Source of the DNA: Hyphomicrobiales bacterium
GTDB taxonomy: Bacteria > Pseudomonadota > Alphaproteobacteria > Rhizobiales > Beijerinckiaceae
Direction of reading: 5' to 3'
Length of the DNA: 48,716 nt
NCBI GenBank assembly: GCA_028290285.1
Contig: JAQGKD010000076.1
Coordinates: forward strand, 1-48,716
Part shown: piece by piece, positions 33,467 through 44,675 of the stretch
Layout of the letters: each line of letters starts with the position of its first letter
Numbering within the stretch: the stretch's first letter is position 1
Position numbers and translations under genes: made by a program
Notes under the pieces: generated by a model
Told to the model about the DNA's origin: nothing
What the model saw: the letters and a program-made list of their open reading frames with translations, nothing else
Database searches by the model: none

Positions 33467-36400
33467 ATGGGCAGGGGGAAAACGCCGGGCAAGGCATGGG
33501 ATTTCTGGATCGACCGCGGCGGCACGTTCACCGATGTGATCGGGCGCGATCCCGCGGGGCGGTTGCATGTTGAGAAGCTGCTCTCCGACGATCCTGATGT
33601 TTATGCAGATTCCGCCCTTGCGGGGATCAGGCGGCTGCTCGGCGTCGCCGACGACGCGCCCTTGCCGCGTGGCGCCATCGGCACGGTGAAAATGGGCACG
33701 ACGGCCGCGACCAATGCGTTGCTGGAGCGCAAGGGCGAACGTGTGCTGCTCGTCACCACACGGGGATTTCGCGATGCGCTGGAAATCGGCGATCAGGCGC
33801 GGCGCGATCCTTTTGCGCGCCAGATCGTGAAGCCCGACAAGCTCTATGCCGACGTGGTCGAAGTCGATCAACGCGTGCTGGCGGATGGCACGGTGGAGCG
33901 TGCGCCCGATCTCGCCGCGCTCAGGCGCGATCTGGAAATCAGCTTCGCGCAGGGTTTTCGCGCCGCCGCTGTCGTGCTGATGCACGGCTCGCGCCATGGG
34001 GACCACGAGGCGCAGATCGCCGATCTTCTGAGGCAGATAGGCTATACGCAGGTCTCGGCCAGTCACCTGCTCTCGCCGCTCGTCGGGTTCATCGGGCGCG
34101 GCGCTACAACTGTGGCCGACGCCTGTCTCACGCCGGTGCTCGCACGCGCGATGCAGCACGTCGCGGATGAACTCGGACCGGACGTGCGGCTGATGTTCAT
34201 GACCTCATCGGGAGGGCTCGCCTCGCCGGAATTTTTCGCAGGCAAGGACGCCGTACTGTCGGGTGCGGCAGGTGGCGTGGTCGCGGTGGCCGAGACGGCG
34301 CGAAGCGCGGGATTTCCGCGCGTGATCGGTTTCGACATGGGCGGCACCTCGACGGATGTGTCGCATTACGAGGGACATTTCGAACGCGCCTTCGAGACGG
34401 ACGTGGCGGGCGTGCGGCTGCGCGGGCCCACGATGCTCGTTCAGGCCGTTGCTGCGGGCGGTGGCTCGATTCTCGCCTGCGAGAAGGGGCGCTTTCTTGT
34501 CGGCCCCGAGTCCGCTGGCGCCACTCCCGGCCCCGCCTGCTATCGTCGTGGCGGTCCACTCGCTTTGACCGATGCGAATGTCATGACGGGTAAGATCATT
34601 CCGGAGTTCTTTCCGGCGATCTTCGGCCCGAAGCGCGATCAGCCCATAGATGTGGGATGTGTGCGCAAGGCGTTTGCCAATATCGCCAAGCAGAACAAGC
34701 TGAAGCGCAGGCCGGAAGAAATTGCGGATGGGTTCGTCGAAGTTGCCGTCGCGCAAATGGCGGAGGCGATCAGGACCGTATCGGTGGCGCGTGGGCACGA
34801 CCTTACCGGCTTTGCGCTGAATTGTTTTGGTGGTGCGGGCGGCCAACACGCCTGCCTCGTCGCGGACGCGCTCGGCATGACCCGCGTGCTGTTGCATCCG
34901 CTGTCTTCGGTGCTCGCGGCCTACGGCATGGGGCTCGCGGATGTTCGCCGCGTTTTGCAGGAAAGCCTCGAACTTCCGCTCGACGCCGCCGGCCTGAAGC
35001 AATTGCGCCTGACCGCGCGGCGCCTGCGCCTGCAAGCGGAGATGGAAGTTCGCAAGCAGGGCGTGGTGAAGAAGGACGTGTCGTCGCATGTGCAGGTGCT
35101 CCTGAAGAGCGCGGGCGCGGACATGGCGCTGCTCATCGAGGCGAAGCTCGACGGACCCTGGTCGAAGGTCATCCTTCGCCTGCGGCGCGCGTTCGAGCGC
35201 CTGCATCGCAGCCGGTTCGGATACGTCGCGCGCGGGCAGGCGCTGGTGATGGATTCCGTTTTGGTCGAGGCGGTCGGGCGCGTCGCGCGCGGCAAGGAAA
35301 AGCTGGTCCTCCGCGCGCCGGGCGGACTGCCGAAAAGCTTGCGGCGCACCCGTTTCTTTTCGCAGGGGGAATGGCATTCGGCACGTGTGTTCCTGCGTGC
35401 CGCGCTCTCGCCCGGCGCCGTCGTGAAGGGGCCAGCGCTGGTGATCGAGCCGCACCAGACGATCGTGGTCGAGAAGGGCTGGCGCGCAGAGGTGACAGCG
35501 CGTGATCATATCGTGCTTACGCGCGCGAAGGCGAAAGCGCGCCGCGCGATCAAGGGGGCGAAGGCGGACCCCGTTCTGCTTTCGGTTTTCAACACCCGCT
35601 TCATGTCCATCGCCGAGCAGATGGGCGTGACGTTGCAGGACACGGCCTCCTCTGCGAACATCAGGGAGAGGCTGGATTTCTCCTGCGCGATCTTCGACGC
35701 GAAGGGTGACCTCGTCGCGGGTACGCCGCATGCGCAGCTGGGCTCCATGGACAGCTCGGTCGAGACGATCATCCGAGCCAACAAGGGCAAGATCCGGCCC
35801 GGCGACGCGTTCGCCCTGAACGCGGCCTATAATGGCGGCACGCACCTGCCGGAAATTACCGTCTGCACGCCGGTGTTCGACGAGGGCGCGAAGCGCATCC
35901 TGTGCTGGGTGGCGTCACGCGTGCGTCATGCGGACATCGGCGGCATCTCGCCCGGTTCGTTGTCACCGCGTGCGACGCATATCGACGAGGAGGGCGTCTA
36001 TATCGACAATCTCCGTCTCGTCGAGCGGGGCAAGTTTCTGGAGCGCCCTTTGCTCGAACTGCTGTTGAACGCGCGCTATCCTGCACGCAACCCGGGGCAG
36101 AACATCGCCGACCTGAAGGCGCAGATCGCAGCCAACGCCAGGGGCGTTCTCGAACTGCGCAGGACGATTGCGAGTGCGTCATGGCCGGCGGTTGACGCCT
36201 ATATGGGCCATGTGCAGGAGCATGCAGCCGAAAGCATGGCGCGCTTGATCGGCACGCTGCGCAACGGCCGCGCCGAACTGGTGATGGACGATGGCGCGAC
36301 GATCCGCGTCGCGATCAAGGTGGATGCAACGACACGACGCGCGCGAGTGGATTTCACCGGCACGAGCGCGCAAGTGGCGACAAATTTCAACGCGCCCGAA

Positions 36401-37093
36401 CCTGTGACACACGCTGCGGTGCTCTACGCGTTTCGTGTGATGGCGGGCGGGGACATGCTGATGAATGCGGGCTGCCTGCGTCCGCTCGACGTCATCATCC
36501 CGAAGGGGTCTATGCTGTCCCCCGTATATCCGGCGGCCGTGGCCGCGGGCAATCTGGAGACCAGCCAGGCGGTGGCGGATGTGCTCTTCGCGGCGCTACA
36601 TGGGCTCGGCTCCGCGCAGGGCACGATGAACAACCTGACGTTTGCATCTGCGCAGGGGCAATATCACGAGGCGATCTGCTCGGGCGCGCCAGCGGGCTCC
36701 GGCTTCCATGGCGCGAGCGCCGTGCAGACGCACATGACCAATGCGCGCCTTATGGACCCCGAAGTGCTCGAAATGCGCTTGCCAGTCGTGGTGGAGGATT
36801 TCCACATCCGGCGCGGTTCGGGCGGGCGCGGCCAGTGGAGCGCCGGCGACGGCACGAGCCGGACGATCCGTTTCCGCGAGCCGATGCAACTGGCCATTCT
36901 CTCGGGCCATCGCGTGGTTGCGCCCGCAGGCACCGAGGGCGCCGAGCCCGGACACTTGGGACGCAATGTCCTGCGGCGTGCGAATGGCGAGACGAGAACA
37001 CTCAAGGGCTGCGACGAGACATATGTCTCACGGGGAGATGCGATCACGATCGTCACGCCGACCGGCGGCGGCTGGGGCCTGCCGGACGCGTGA
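33467..37093 (+). CDS. Fused 5-oxoprolinase / hydantoinase A-B family protein
   Basis: A 1208-residue cytoplasmic enzyme with both halves in one chain. The HyuA-like half (about 1-690) starts [15 protein letters not shown] and contains [10 protein letters not shown] and FGGAGGQHA, the actin-like ATP-binding signatures. The HyuB-like half (about 700-1208) contains [20 protein letters not shown] and [12 protein letters not shown]. The order and length match ATP-dependent 5-oxoprolinase, which opens 5-oxoproline to glutamate. Hydantoin or N-methylhydantoin hydrolysis are alternatives that the sequence does not exclude. The ATG at 33467 is close (3 nt) to its GGAG. Confidence 0.93.
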   Translation: MGRGKTPGKAWDFWIDRGGTFTDVIGRDPAGRLHVEKLLSDDPDVYADSALAGIRRLLGVADDAPLPRGAIGTVKMGTTAATNALLERKGERVLLVTTRGFRDALEIGDQARRDPFARQIVKPDKLYADVVEVDQRVLADGTVERAPDLAALRRDLEISFAQGFRAAAVVLMHGSRHGDHEAQIADLLRQIGYTQVSASHLLSPLVGFIGRGATTVADACLTPVLARAMQHVADELGPDVRLMFMTSSGGLASPEFFAGKDAVLSGAAGGVVAVAETARSAGFPRVIGFDMGGTSTDVSHYEGHFERAFETDVAGVRLRGPTMLVQAVAAGGGSILACEKGRFLVGPESAGATPGPACYRRGGPLALTDANVMTGKIIPEFFPAIFGPKRDQPIDVGCVRKAFANIAKQNKLKRRPEEIADGFVEVAVAQMAEAIRTVSVARGHDLTGFALNCFGGAGGQHACLVADALGMTRVLLHPLSSVLAAYGMGLADVRRVLQESLELPLDAAGLKQLRLTARRLRLQAEMEVRKQGVVKKDVSSHVQVLLKSAGADMALLIEAKLDGPWSKVILRLRRAFERLHRSRFGYVARGQALVMDSVLVEAVGRVARGKEKLVLRAPGGLPKSLRRTRFFSQGEWHSARVFLRAALSPGAVVKGPALVIEPHQTIVVEKGWRAEVTARDHIVLTRAKAKARRAIKGAKADPVLLSVFNTRFMSIAEQMGVTLQDTASSANIRERLDFSCAIFDAKGDLVAGTPHAQLGSMDSSVETIIRANKGKIRPGDAFALNAAYNGGTHLPEITVCTPVFDEGAKRILCWVASRVRHADIGGISPGSLSPRATHIDEEGVYIDNLRLVERGKFLERPLLELLLNARYPARNPGQNIADLKAQIAANARGVLELRRTIASASWPAVDAYMGHVQEHAAESMARLIGTLRNGRAELVMDDGATIRVAIKVDATTRRARVDFTGTSAQVATNFNAPEPVTHAAVLYAFRVMAGGDMLMNAGCLRPLDVIIPKGSMLSPVYPAAVAAGNLETSQAVADVLFAALHGLGSAQGTMNNLTFASAQGQYHEAICSGAPAGSGFHGASAVQTHMTNARLMDPEVLEMRLPVVVEDFHIRRGSGGRGQWSAGDGTSRTIRFREPMQLAILSGHRVVAPAGTEGAEPGHLGRNVLRRANGETRTLKGCDETYVSRGDAITIVTPTGGGWGLPDA

Positions 37094-37097
37094 CCGT

Positions 37098-38111
37098 TCA
37101 ACGGCGGCGGATGGACGAGGTGGGCTCGCGGTCAAACGGGGAGAAGCCGTCGTCTTCGCGCAAGGTTCCCAGCGGCCGCATCGGCGCGAGACGCGCGGGT
37201 GGGGCGACGTAGGGTTGGCCGGACAGGGGCGAGCCGGGGATTGTCTGTGCGCGCACGACCTGCGTCCGCCGTTGCGGCTGCGGGGCAGGGGGGAAGCCGA
37301 GATCGAGCGGCTGGTGGCGCGAGATCGTGCTGCCCTCGCCCGCGCCGAGTTGCGCGACGTCAAGTTCTTCGTCGATCTCGGGCGGATCTGGCAGGTTGTC
37401 CTGGCGTTTAGGCGCGGGTGTCAGTTGCGGCCCGGGCACAGGCTTGCAATAGCGGCGCGGGCCGGTCGACGTATTGCCGTGCATCGCTAGATCGAGATGA
37501 ATGTGGTTGTAGTGGAAGGCATTCGAGCCGGGGCCGAGCACGGTGGTGAAGAGCCCGCAGGCGCCGGCATGGGCCTCGCGCAGGAAGGCCTGCTCCTGCT
37601 CGGTGCCCTTGGTCCAGCCTTTTACGATGGTGATTTCATGCCCGTCGCGCAGCACGAAGCCGCCGATGTCGATTGCATTGCCGAAGCTGTGTTCCGACAG
37701 GCGCGCGCCACCCTGGTTGTTCATGGAGCGGCAGGTGTAGGCGCCCATGGATTTCACCTGGGCGACAGGCTGGCCGAAACGCGCCATGGCGATGGGCTGG
37801 ACGACTTCGCTCACCCAGCGGTCGAGCGCGGCTGTCATGGGGCAACCGATCGTCTGCGTCGTGTTGAGGGAAACCGTGCCGCCTGCAAGCGCCGTAATTT
37901 TCAGCGGCATGGTGAGGCCGCAGATGCCTGGCCCCTCGATCTCGCGGGCAAGCTGCACGTAAGACGACATCTGGACCTGGCGTTCCGCGAAACAGGCCTT
38001 TTCCGCCTGCGCGCGCCAAGCCGGTCGCTGCGGCCGCTGGAACACTGAGCAGGCCGAAAGCGAGAGAGAAAGGACCGCCAAAGCGGTGAAAGGCAGAACA
38101 CAACGCGCCAT
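37098..38111 (-). CDS. Extensin-like lipoprotein (peptidase M15-like fold)
   Basis: A 337-residue protein with a lipoprotein signal peptide ending in the lipobox LSAC (Cys21), so it is likely anchored to a membrane. The extensin-like domain (about 45-225) has SEHSFGNAIDIGGF and HYNHIHLDL, which place His, Asp and HxH as in M15/LAS zinc peptidases that act on peptidoglycan. Five or more cysteines may form disulfides. The C-terminal 100 residues are Pro/Arg-rich and low-complexity. Peptidoglycan hydrolysis is plausible but unproven. The ATG at 38111 is preferred over 38123 because it gives a standard 20-residue signal. Confidence 0.88.
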   Translation of the reverse strand: MARCVLPFTALAVLSLSLSACSVFQRPQRPAWRAQAEKACFAERQVQMSSYVQLAREIEGPGICGLTMPLKITALAGGTVSLNTTQTIGCPMTAALDRWVSEVVQPIAMARFGQPVAQVKSMGAYTCRSMNNQGGARLSEHSFGNAIDIGGFVLRDGHEITIVKGWTKGTEQEQAFLREAHAGACGLFTTVLGPGSNAFHYNHIHLDLAMHGNTSTGPRRYCKPVPGPQLTPAPKRQDNLPDPPEIDEELDVAQLGAGEGSTISRHQPLDLGFPPAPQPQRRTQVVRAQTIPGSPLSGQPYVAPPARLAPMRPLGTLREDDGFSPFDREPTSSIRRR

Positions 38112-38162
38112 GTCCGTAGACATGCGCGGAATTGTTTAATGCCGAATAAAGGATGCTGGTTA

Positions 38163-38188
38163 ACCGCGACTGCAGAAGCAGCCGCGGT
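38163..38188 (-). terminator. Hairpin after DUF2852, possible terminator
   Basis: Stem ACCGCG/CGCGGT plus CTGC/GCAG with one A-C mismatch and an AGAA loop, 27 bp beyond the DUF2852 stop. There is no good T-run on the minus strand, so it could also act only as an RNA 3' end stabiliser. Confidence 0.4.
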
Positions 38189-38214
38189 GTCGTTTTCGGG
38201 TCACAAGCGGGAGA

Positions 38215-38730
38215 TCAGGCCTGTGTCGTGCCGGCCTGGCGGCGCTCGTTCATGAAGCGGTCGAACTCCTCGCGATCCTTGGCGCGACGCAGGTTCTCGA
38301 TGTAGTCGGCGAACTCACGTTCGGCGGCCTCAAGCTTGCGGTGCTCCTCCTCGAGGCGGGCGAGCTCGGCGCTGCGCCAATCATCGAAGGCGCTGTTGCC
38401 GGTGGGGCGACCGCCGCCGAAGCCGAAGCCACGGAAGGGCGCTGTGCCGCTGCTGCGGCCACGTCCCCACATCTGGCCCATGGAGCAGCCACGGCTCTCC
38501 GCATAGGACCAGCCCTGACGCACGGCAGTCGCCATGTCGCCCTGATAGCCAGTGCTGCGCTGCCAGACCTTGAAGCCCACGATGGCGAGGCCGATCGGCC
38601 AGAAGACCATGAAGCCGAGGATCATCGCGGCGATCTCGAGCGGCCGCCATGCGCCGGGGCGGCACTGGCCGCGCCGTCCGCCATTCCAGCCCGCAGGGGC
38701 CTCTTCGCGCTGGGATTGCGTATAAGTCAT
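38215..38730 (-). CDS. DUF2852 domain membrane protein
   Basis: A 171-residue protein. After a polar N-terminus (MTYTQSQREE...) it has RPLEIAAMILGFMVFWPIGLAIVGFKVW, one long or hairpin-forming membrane segment typical of DUF2852. A Gly-rich stretch (FGFGGGRPTGNSAFDDWR) and a charged coiled-coil-like C-terminus (ARLEEEHRKLEAAEREFADYIENL) follow. The start at 38730 has GAGAGG. Function is unknown. It lies just downstream of the TetR gene, with a strong palindrome in the gap, so it is probably that regulator's target. Confidence 0.88.
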   Translation of the reverse strand: MTYTQSQREEAPAGWNGGRRGQCRPGAWRPLEIAAMILGFMVFWPIGLAIVGFKVWQRSTGYQGDMATAVRQGWSYAESRGCSMGQMWGRGRSSGTAPFRGFGFGGGRPTGNSAFDDWRSAELARLEEEHRKLEAAEREFADYIENLRRAKDREEFDRFMNERRQAGTTQA

Positions 38731-38776
38731 GCCACCTCTCCATCTCTGCACATACGCCGAGCGGCTTCCGGCCACT

Positions 38777-38805
38777 CGATGTAAATGTAACGTACATTAA
38801 CATCG
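38777..38805. promoter_or_regulatory. 29-bp near-perfect palindrome, likely TetR operator before DUF2852
   Basis: CGATGTAAATGTA and TACATTAACATCG are inverted repeats of 13 bp with one mismatch, around the 3-bp centre ACG. On the minus strand a perfect -35 TTGACA (38827-38822) lies 16 bp before the palindrome, so bound protein would cover the -10 region of the DUF2852 promoter. The TetR gene next door is the obvious binder. Confidence 0.75.
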
Positions 38806-38821
38806 GAGCGGTCGGACCGGC

Positions 38822-38827
38822 TGTCAA
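38822..38827 (-). promoter_or_regulatory. -35 element of the DUF2852 promoter
   Basis: TTGACA on the minus strand. The -10 would fall inside the palindrome (for example GATGTT at 17-bp spacing), so its match is only fair. Confidence 0.5.
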
Positions 38828-38854
38828 GAGAGGGTCAGGGAATTTTGGCGGCCG

Positions 38855-39514
38855 TCAGCGGTGGCCGAAGCCCATCCGGATCGCGGTGGAGACGAGGCCA
38901 TCGACGCCGCCTGTCAGGATAGCGGCCGGGTCGCAGCCAGGATTGGAGGGATTGAGATGCCCGCCTGCCGCCAGCATGGCGACTCCGTGTGAGAGCGCCC
39001 AGATTTCCAGGGCCAGCTTGCGGGCTCCGTCCTCTGGGGCTCCAGCTTCCTTTAGCACGGCGGCCGCCGCCTGCCGTAGGAGTGCGAGTGCCTTGTCGGC
39101 TGCGGCTCCCGATTCCGGGGCGGCGAGGACGCTGACGTTTTCGAACATGGCGGCGTAGAGGCCCGGTTCCTCGCGGGCGAAGGCGAGATAGGCCGTGCCC
39201 ATGCGCGCCAGAGCCTCGAAGGCGCGCGGGGCGCCGCCCTTCCATGCGGAGGACAGTCGCTGGCCGAAGCTCTCGAAGCCCTGGCGGGCGAGTTCGGCCA
39301 TGAGGGCGTTGCGGTCGGGGAAGTGCCGGTAAGGGGCCGCCGCCGTGACGCCGACGCGCTTGGCCGCCTCGGCCAGCGTGAAGCCCGCCGCTCCGCGCTC
39401 GGCCAGCAGCGAGCGCGCGGCTTCGACCAGGGCGTCCTTCAGCCGGCCATGGTGGTAGCCACGCCGGGCCGCCCCGAGGAAGCTGCTGGCGGGAAACGGG
39501 TCTTTCTTATCCAT
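38855..39514 (-). CDS. TetR/AcrR family transcriptional regulator, YHHG type with WHG-like C-terminus
   Basis: A 219-residue regulator. The N-terminal DNA-binding domain starts GYHHGRLKDALVEAARSLL and has the helix-turn-helix TLAEAAKRVGVTAAAPYRHFPDR. The C-terminal ligand-binding part contains MGTAYLAFAREEPGLYAAMF and WALSHGVAML, resembling the WHG domain group. The ligand is unknown. It is transcribed in the same direction as DUF2852, which lies 124 bp downstream; the palindrome sits in that gap. I find no second copy of the palindrome near its own start. Confidence 0.93.
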   Translation of the reverse strand: MDKKDPFPASSFLGAARRGYHHGRLKDALVEAARSLLAERGAAGFTLAEAAKRVGVTAAAPYRHFPDRNALMAELARQGFESFGQRLSSAWKGGAPRAFEALARMGTAYLAFAREEPGLYAAMFENVSVLAAPESGAAADKALALLRQAAAAVLKEAGAPEDGARKLALEIWALSHGVAMLAAGGHLNPSNPGCDPAAILTGGVDGLVSTAIRMGFGHR

Positions 39515-39737
39515 GCTCGGTCATGCCACCCACGATTTGCGCCACCTTAATGCGGGCGGCCACCCGTGGCGAGGGCGACGGCTCCCATTGCCGCAACGCT
39601 TCGCCCAGGGCTCGCAGGGGTGGCAGCCCCCTTATTCCCCGAAGATCTTATGAAAGACCGCTTACAGTTTAACAGGTGACCTCCTATATCTTCACAGCCG
39701 GGGGAATCTGACCCGGTCTGTTCGGAGGTCTCGACCC

Positions 39738-40751
39738 ATGAATTTCCGTTTCATCCCGACCAAGAATCTGGCCGCGATAACGGTTGCGCTCGCCCTGGCT
39801 TTTGCTCCGGCTCTGGCCGAGGCCCGTGTGGGCGGCGGCGGCAGCTCAGGCAGCCGTGGCGCCCGCACCTTTTCCGCGCCGCCTTCGACCTCGACCGCGC
39901 CGCGCCCCGCTGCGCCCGTCGAGCGCTCGATGATACCCCAGGGCCAGCCCGGCATGGGCCAGTCCGGCTTCGGCCAGTCCGCACCCGCACAGGCGCGTCC
40001 CGGTTTCTTCGGCTCGTCGCTGGGTCGTGGCCTCATGGCGGGTCTCGTCGGCGCAGGCATCTTCGGCCTGCTCTCAGGCTCGGGCATGTTCGGTGGACTG
40101 GGTTCCATGTCCTCCTTCCTCGGCCTCATCATCCAACTCGGGCTGCTGTTCCTGGTTGTCCGCTTCGCGATGAACTGGTTCGCGCGCCGGCAGCAGCCGG
40201 GTCTCGCGGGCGGGGCTCCCGACATGGGCGCCTCGCGTAGCGCGCTTGGGGGCATGTTCGGTGGCGGGGCGCCCTCGACAGGGTCGAACACGGGCTATGC
40301 GGGCGGCGGCATGGGGGGCGCGGCTCCCCAGTCCGATCTCGCCATCAGCCCGGAGGACTTTGCGTCCTTCGAGCGCAAGCTCGGTGAGATCCAGAGCGCC
40401 TATGGCGAGGAAAATCTCGATCGTCTGCGCCGCAGCGTGACGCCCGAGATGGCCTCCTATTTCGCCGAGGGCATCGCCGAAAACGCGCGTCAGGGCCACA
40501 TCAACAAGGTCTCTGGCGCGAAGCTCCTGCAAGGCGACCTGTCCGAGGCCTGGCGTGAGGGCAATGCCGATTACGCCACGGTCGCCATGCGCTTCTCGAT
40601 CGTCGACACGATGGTCGATCGCGTGACCGGTGCCTATGTGTCGGGTGACCGCTCTTCGCCGTCCGAAGTGACGGAGATCTGGACGTTCACGCGGCCCAGC
40701 GGCGGGTCCGTGGAAGACTGGAAGCTTTCGGCGATCCAGCAGACCGCCTGA
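39738..40751 (+). CDS. Tim44-like domain membrane protein
   Basis: A 337-residue protein. A signal peptide or first helix (LAAITVALALAFAPALAEA) is followed by a Gly/Pro/Ser-rich region and two membrane helices (about 96-115 and 124-144). A second Gly-rich linker leads to the soluble Tim44-like domain (about 205-335; DFASFERKLGEIQSAYGEENLDRL, then VTEIWTFTRP...WKLSAIQQ). Bacterial Tim44-like proteins are not well understood; roles at the inner membrane in respiration or protein handling have been suggested. GGAGG (39724-39728) precedes the ATG. It has its own terminator. Confidence 0.9.
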   Translation: MNFRFIPTKNLAAITVALALAFAPALAEARVGGGGSSGSRGARTFSAPPSTSTAPRPAAPVERSMIPQGQPGMGQSGFGQSAPAQARPGFFGSSLGRGLMAGLVGAGIFGLLSGSGMFGGLGSMSSFLGLIIQLGLLFLVVRFAMNWFARRQQPGLAGGAPDMGASRSALGGMFGGGAPSTGSNTGYAGGGMGGAAPQSDLAISPEDFASFERKLGEIQSAYGEENLDRLRRSVTPEMASYFAEGIAENARQGHINKVSGAKLLQGDLSEAWREGNADYATVAMRFSIVDTMVDRVTGAYVSGDRSSPSEVTEIWTFTRPSGGSVEDWKLSAIQQTA

Positions 40752-40773
40752 TCTTCCGAGGCTCTTGAAACAG

Positions 40774-40808
40774 ACCGGCCCCTGCTTGCGCGGGGGCCGG
40801 TTTTTTTT
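40774..40808 (+). terminator. Rho-independent terminator of the Tim44-like gene
   Basis: A 9-bp stem ACCGGCCCC/GGGGCCGGT (40774-40782 and 40793-40801) is followed by an eight-T run (40801-40808). It lies 22 bp after the stop and 5 bp before the convergent EF-G-like gene's stop. Confidence 0.93.
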
Positions 40809-40813
40809 GTGGC

Positions 40814-42913
40814 CTAGTGCCCGTTCTGAAGTGCTTTTTGTTGCGCGGCCTGGGCGACGACGGCCTCTGCCGGGCGCCCCACCACTTCGGCCAGATGATC
40901 GAAATGGGCGAGATAGCTGCCCACACCTGCGGTCGCCGAGCGCAGTTCGATGATGAGGTCGCCCATTTCAGCTTCCGGGATCAGGGCTTTCAGCACGTCC
41001 CAGCCGTCCCAGCCCTCGCGCGGTTCGTAGCCGAGGATCTGGCCGCGCCGCGCCGCGACGATGCCCGAGGCCCGCGAAAGGGCTTCGCTGGGCACCATCA
41101 CGTCGACTGCGAGCACAGGCTCCAAAAGCACCGGCCGCGCCTTGGGGAGGGCTTCCGCGAGGCCGAGCTTGGCGGCGGCGCGGAAGGCCATGTCGGAGGA
41201 ATCCACCGAATGATACGAGCCGTCCGTTAGGGTGACGGAGACATCGACAACGGGGAAGCCGAGGGGGCCGCGTTGCATCCCGTCACGGCAGCCTGCTTCG
41301 ACAGACGAGAAATATTGGCGCGGCACCGTGCCTCCGTGCACGGCTTCGGTGAAGAGGAATCCCTCGCCGCGTTCACGCGGCGCGACTTCCAGAACGACGT
41401 CGCCATATTGGCCGTGGCCGCCCGACTGCTTTTTGTGACGGCCGCGCACGTTCACGGCGCCACGGATCGTCTCGCGGTAGGCGACACCCGGCTTGCGGGC
41501 TGTGACAAGAACGCCAAAACGGTCCGCCAGACGCTCCAGTCCGACGCGCAGGTGCATTTCGCCCTGTCCTGACAGGCGCATCTCGCCAGAGGCCGGGTCC
41601 TGGGTGAATACGAGCGAGGGGTCTTCTTCGGTCAGGCGGGTGATGGCCGCCGTCATACGGACTTCGTCCTTGCGGTCCTTGGCTGCGAGCGCGAAGGCGT
41701 GGACGGCTTCGGGCATTGCTGGCATCGGGATATCCGGCAGATCCTCGCTCGTCGCGGTCTTGGCGTCCCGGATCATGTCGCCCGTCTTCGCATGGTCGAG
41801 ACGTCCGAAGGCCAATGTGTCGCCTTCCTCGGCTTTCGCCTGCTTGGACGACGTCGCGCCCATCAATCGGGAGAGGCCGGCGATGCGGTCCTCCTCGCCG
41901 CGCGGCGAGACGATGGTCTGACCGTCGGCGAAGGACCCGCGCAAAATGCGTGCGAGGGAGAGTTTGCCGCCGTGCGCCGTGTGGATCGTGCGCACGATGC
42001 GTGCTAGCGGCGCTCCTTCGGCGGGTATGCCGAGGCGTTGGCGCGTGGTTTCGACGTTGGGTGCTTCGTGGCGCAGTGCTTTCATCAGGCGGGTCAAGCC
42101 ATTGCCGCGTTCGGCCGCGCCGATCAGCACAGGCACTACGAGGCCCTCACGCAATTCGCGCGCGAGATCGTCGAAGATCTGATCGCGTGGCGGCTCGATG
42201 TCGCCGATCAGGCTTTCCATCAGGGCGTCGTCGTAATCCGCGAGGCGCTCCAGCATGGAATAGCGCGCTTCCTTCTCGCGCTCCATTTCAGTCTGCGGAA
42301 GTTCAATCACGGTCGAGGGCGCGTGTTCGCGGTAGACGAAGGCCCGTTCCAGCGCGAGATCGATGAAACCAGTCGCGATGCCGTCCTGCCAGATGGGGAT
42401 CTGGCGGAGCAGGAGGCGCGCGCGCGAGGCCTGCTGCAACAGCGCGAGCGTCTCGCGCACGCCCCCGGTCGCGGCGTCGATCTTGTTGAGGAAAAGGAAA
42501 TGCGGAAGTTTCAGATCCTCCAGCTCGCGGAGGATGATCTGCAGGGCTGCGATCTTGCGCGGATCGGCTTCGCAGACGACGATCGCAGCGTCGCACACCG
42601 GCACGACGTTGCGCATCTCCTGCGCGAACTCGATGGAGCCGGGGCAATCGATGAATGTGTAGCGGTCGCCCAGATATTCGGTCGAAGCGATGTTGGCCTC
42701 GACGCTCATCGCGTGCGCTCGCGCCTCCGCGCTGGAATCGCCGACGGTCGAGCCGTCACGCACATTGCCCTGACGCGCGAGCGCGCCGGTTCGGGCGAGT
42801 ATGCTTTCGAGAAGTGTCGTCTTGCCACTCTGGAAGGGGCCCACCAAAGCAATGAGGCGTGGCCCCGTCACTCGTCTGCCGTTGGGGTTCGTGTGCTGGG
42901 ATGCTGTGTCCAT
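40814..42913 (-). CDS. Elongation factor G-like protein with altered GTPase motifs
   Basis: A 699-residue protein with all five EF-G domains. The P-loop is GPFQSGKTT (residues 25-33), unlike the canonical AHIDAGKTT. G3 reads DCPGSIEF (89-96), so the catalytic His of DxPGH is Ser. G4 is NKID (143-146). Domain IV is recognisable (YRETIRGAVNVRGRHKKQSGGHGQYGDV), as is domain V. It belongs to the EF-G-like branch that accompanies true FusA in many bacteria and whose role in translation is unclear. Ribosome-stimulated GTP hydrolysis should be weak or absent. The ATG at 42913 has a GAGGGAG; a TTG at 42931 is less likely. Confidence 0.9.
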   Translation of the reverse strand: MDTASQHTNPNGRRVTGPRLIALVGPFQSGKTTLLESILARTGALARQGNVRDGSTVGDSSAEARAHAMSVEANIASTEYLGDRYTFIDCPGSIEFAQEMRNVVPVCDAAIVVCEADPRKIAALQIILRELEDLKLPHFLFLNKIDAATGGVRETLALLQQASRARLLLRQIPIWQDGIATGFIDLALERAFVYREHAPSTVIELPQTEMEREKEARYSMLERLADYDDALMESLIGDIEPPRDQIFDDLARELREGLVVPVLIGAAERGNGLTRLMKALRHEAPNVETTRQRLGIPAEGAPLARIVRTIHTAHGGKLSLARILRGSFADGQTIVSPRGEEDRIAGLSRLMGATSSKQAKAEEGDTLAFGRLDHAKTGDMIRDAKTATSEDLPDIPMPAMPEAVHAFALAAKDRKDEVRMTAAITRLTEEDPSLVFTQDPASGEMRLSGQGEMHLRVGLERLADRFGVLVTARKPGVAYRETIRGAVNVRGRHKKQSGGHGQYGDVVLEVAPRERGEGFLFTEAVHGGTVPRQYFSSVEAGCRDGMQRGPLGFPVVDVSVTLTDGSYHSVDSSDMAFRAAAKLGLAEALPKARPVLLEPVLAVDVMVPSEALSRASGIVAARRGQILGYEPREGWDGWDVLKALIPEAEMGDLIIELRSATAGVGSYLAHFDHLAEVVGRPAEAVVAQAAQQKALQNGH

Positions 42914-43239
42914 CGAAACGCGCTCCCTCAAAAAGGAACGCCGGGATCACCGACCTGTTACCGGCGCCCGGCGCCGCTGTTTAGAAAAGAGATCGTTTCA
43001 GGTCTGCGAAGTGTTCGCAAGCCGACAAACGTGCTGCGTTGCGGCAGAACGAAGCCGTGGGAGAAGCGCGTGTTTTGCGGGACTGTGGCGCGGCGACGAC
43101 AGACTCGGGCGAGCGCGGCCTGCTAGGTTTCACGCCGACGATGAATTGTCGGTCGACGGCAGGTCTGAGGGCCGGGGGGCTGCTCGATCGATGGGGCAAG
43201 CCCGGCCGAAAGGCCGGGCTTTTCTCGTTGTGGTCGAGC
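42914..43239. other. 326-bp intergenic region between the EF-G-like and aspartate aminotransferase genes
   Basis: Both flanking genes are on the minus strand. It holds a 15-bp GC palindrome CGGCGCC-C-GGCGCCG (42962-42976) in the EF-G-like leader, and a terminator hairpin near 43199-43223. I find no convincing ORF with a ribosome binding site. Confidence 0.6.
43199..43223. terminator. Terminator-like hairpin downstream of the aminotransferase gene
   Basis: Perfect stem AGCCCGGCC/GGCCGGGCT (43199-43207 and 43212-43220) with a 4-nt loop. The T-run (CTTTTC) is on the plus strand; on the minus strand only TTG follows. It probably ends the aminotransferase transcript imperfectly, or serves an unseen plus-strand RNA. 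Confidence 0.6.
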
Positions 43240-44652
<1,413 letters not shown>

Positions 44653-44675
44653 TCAGCCTACGGTGCGCCTTTTCG

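Noticed and set aside
34205..35845. 546-codon minus-strand ORF inside the oxoprolinase gene
   Set aside because: Antisense shadow; the plus-strand frame carries conserved family motifs throughout.
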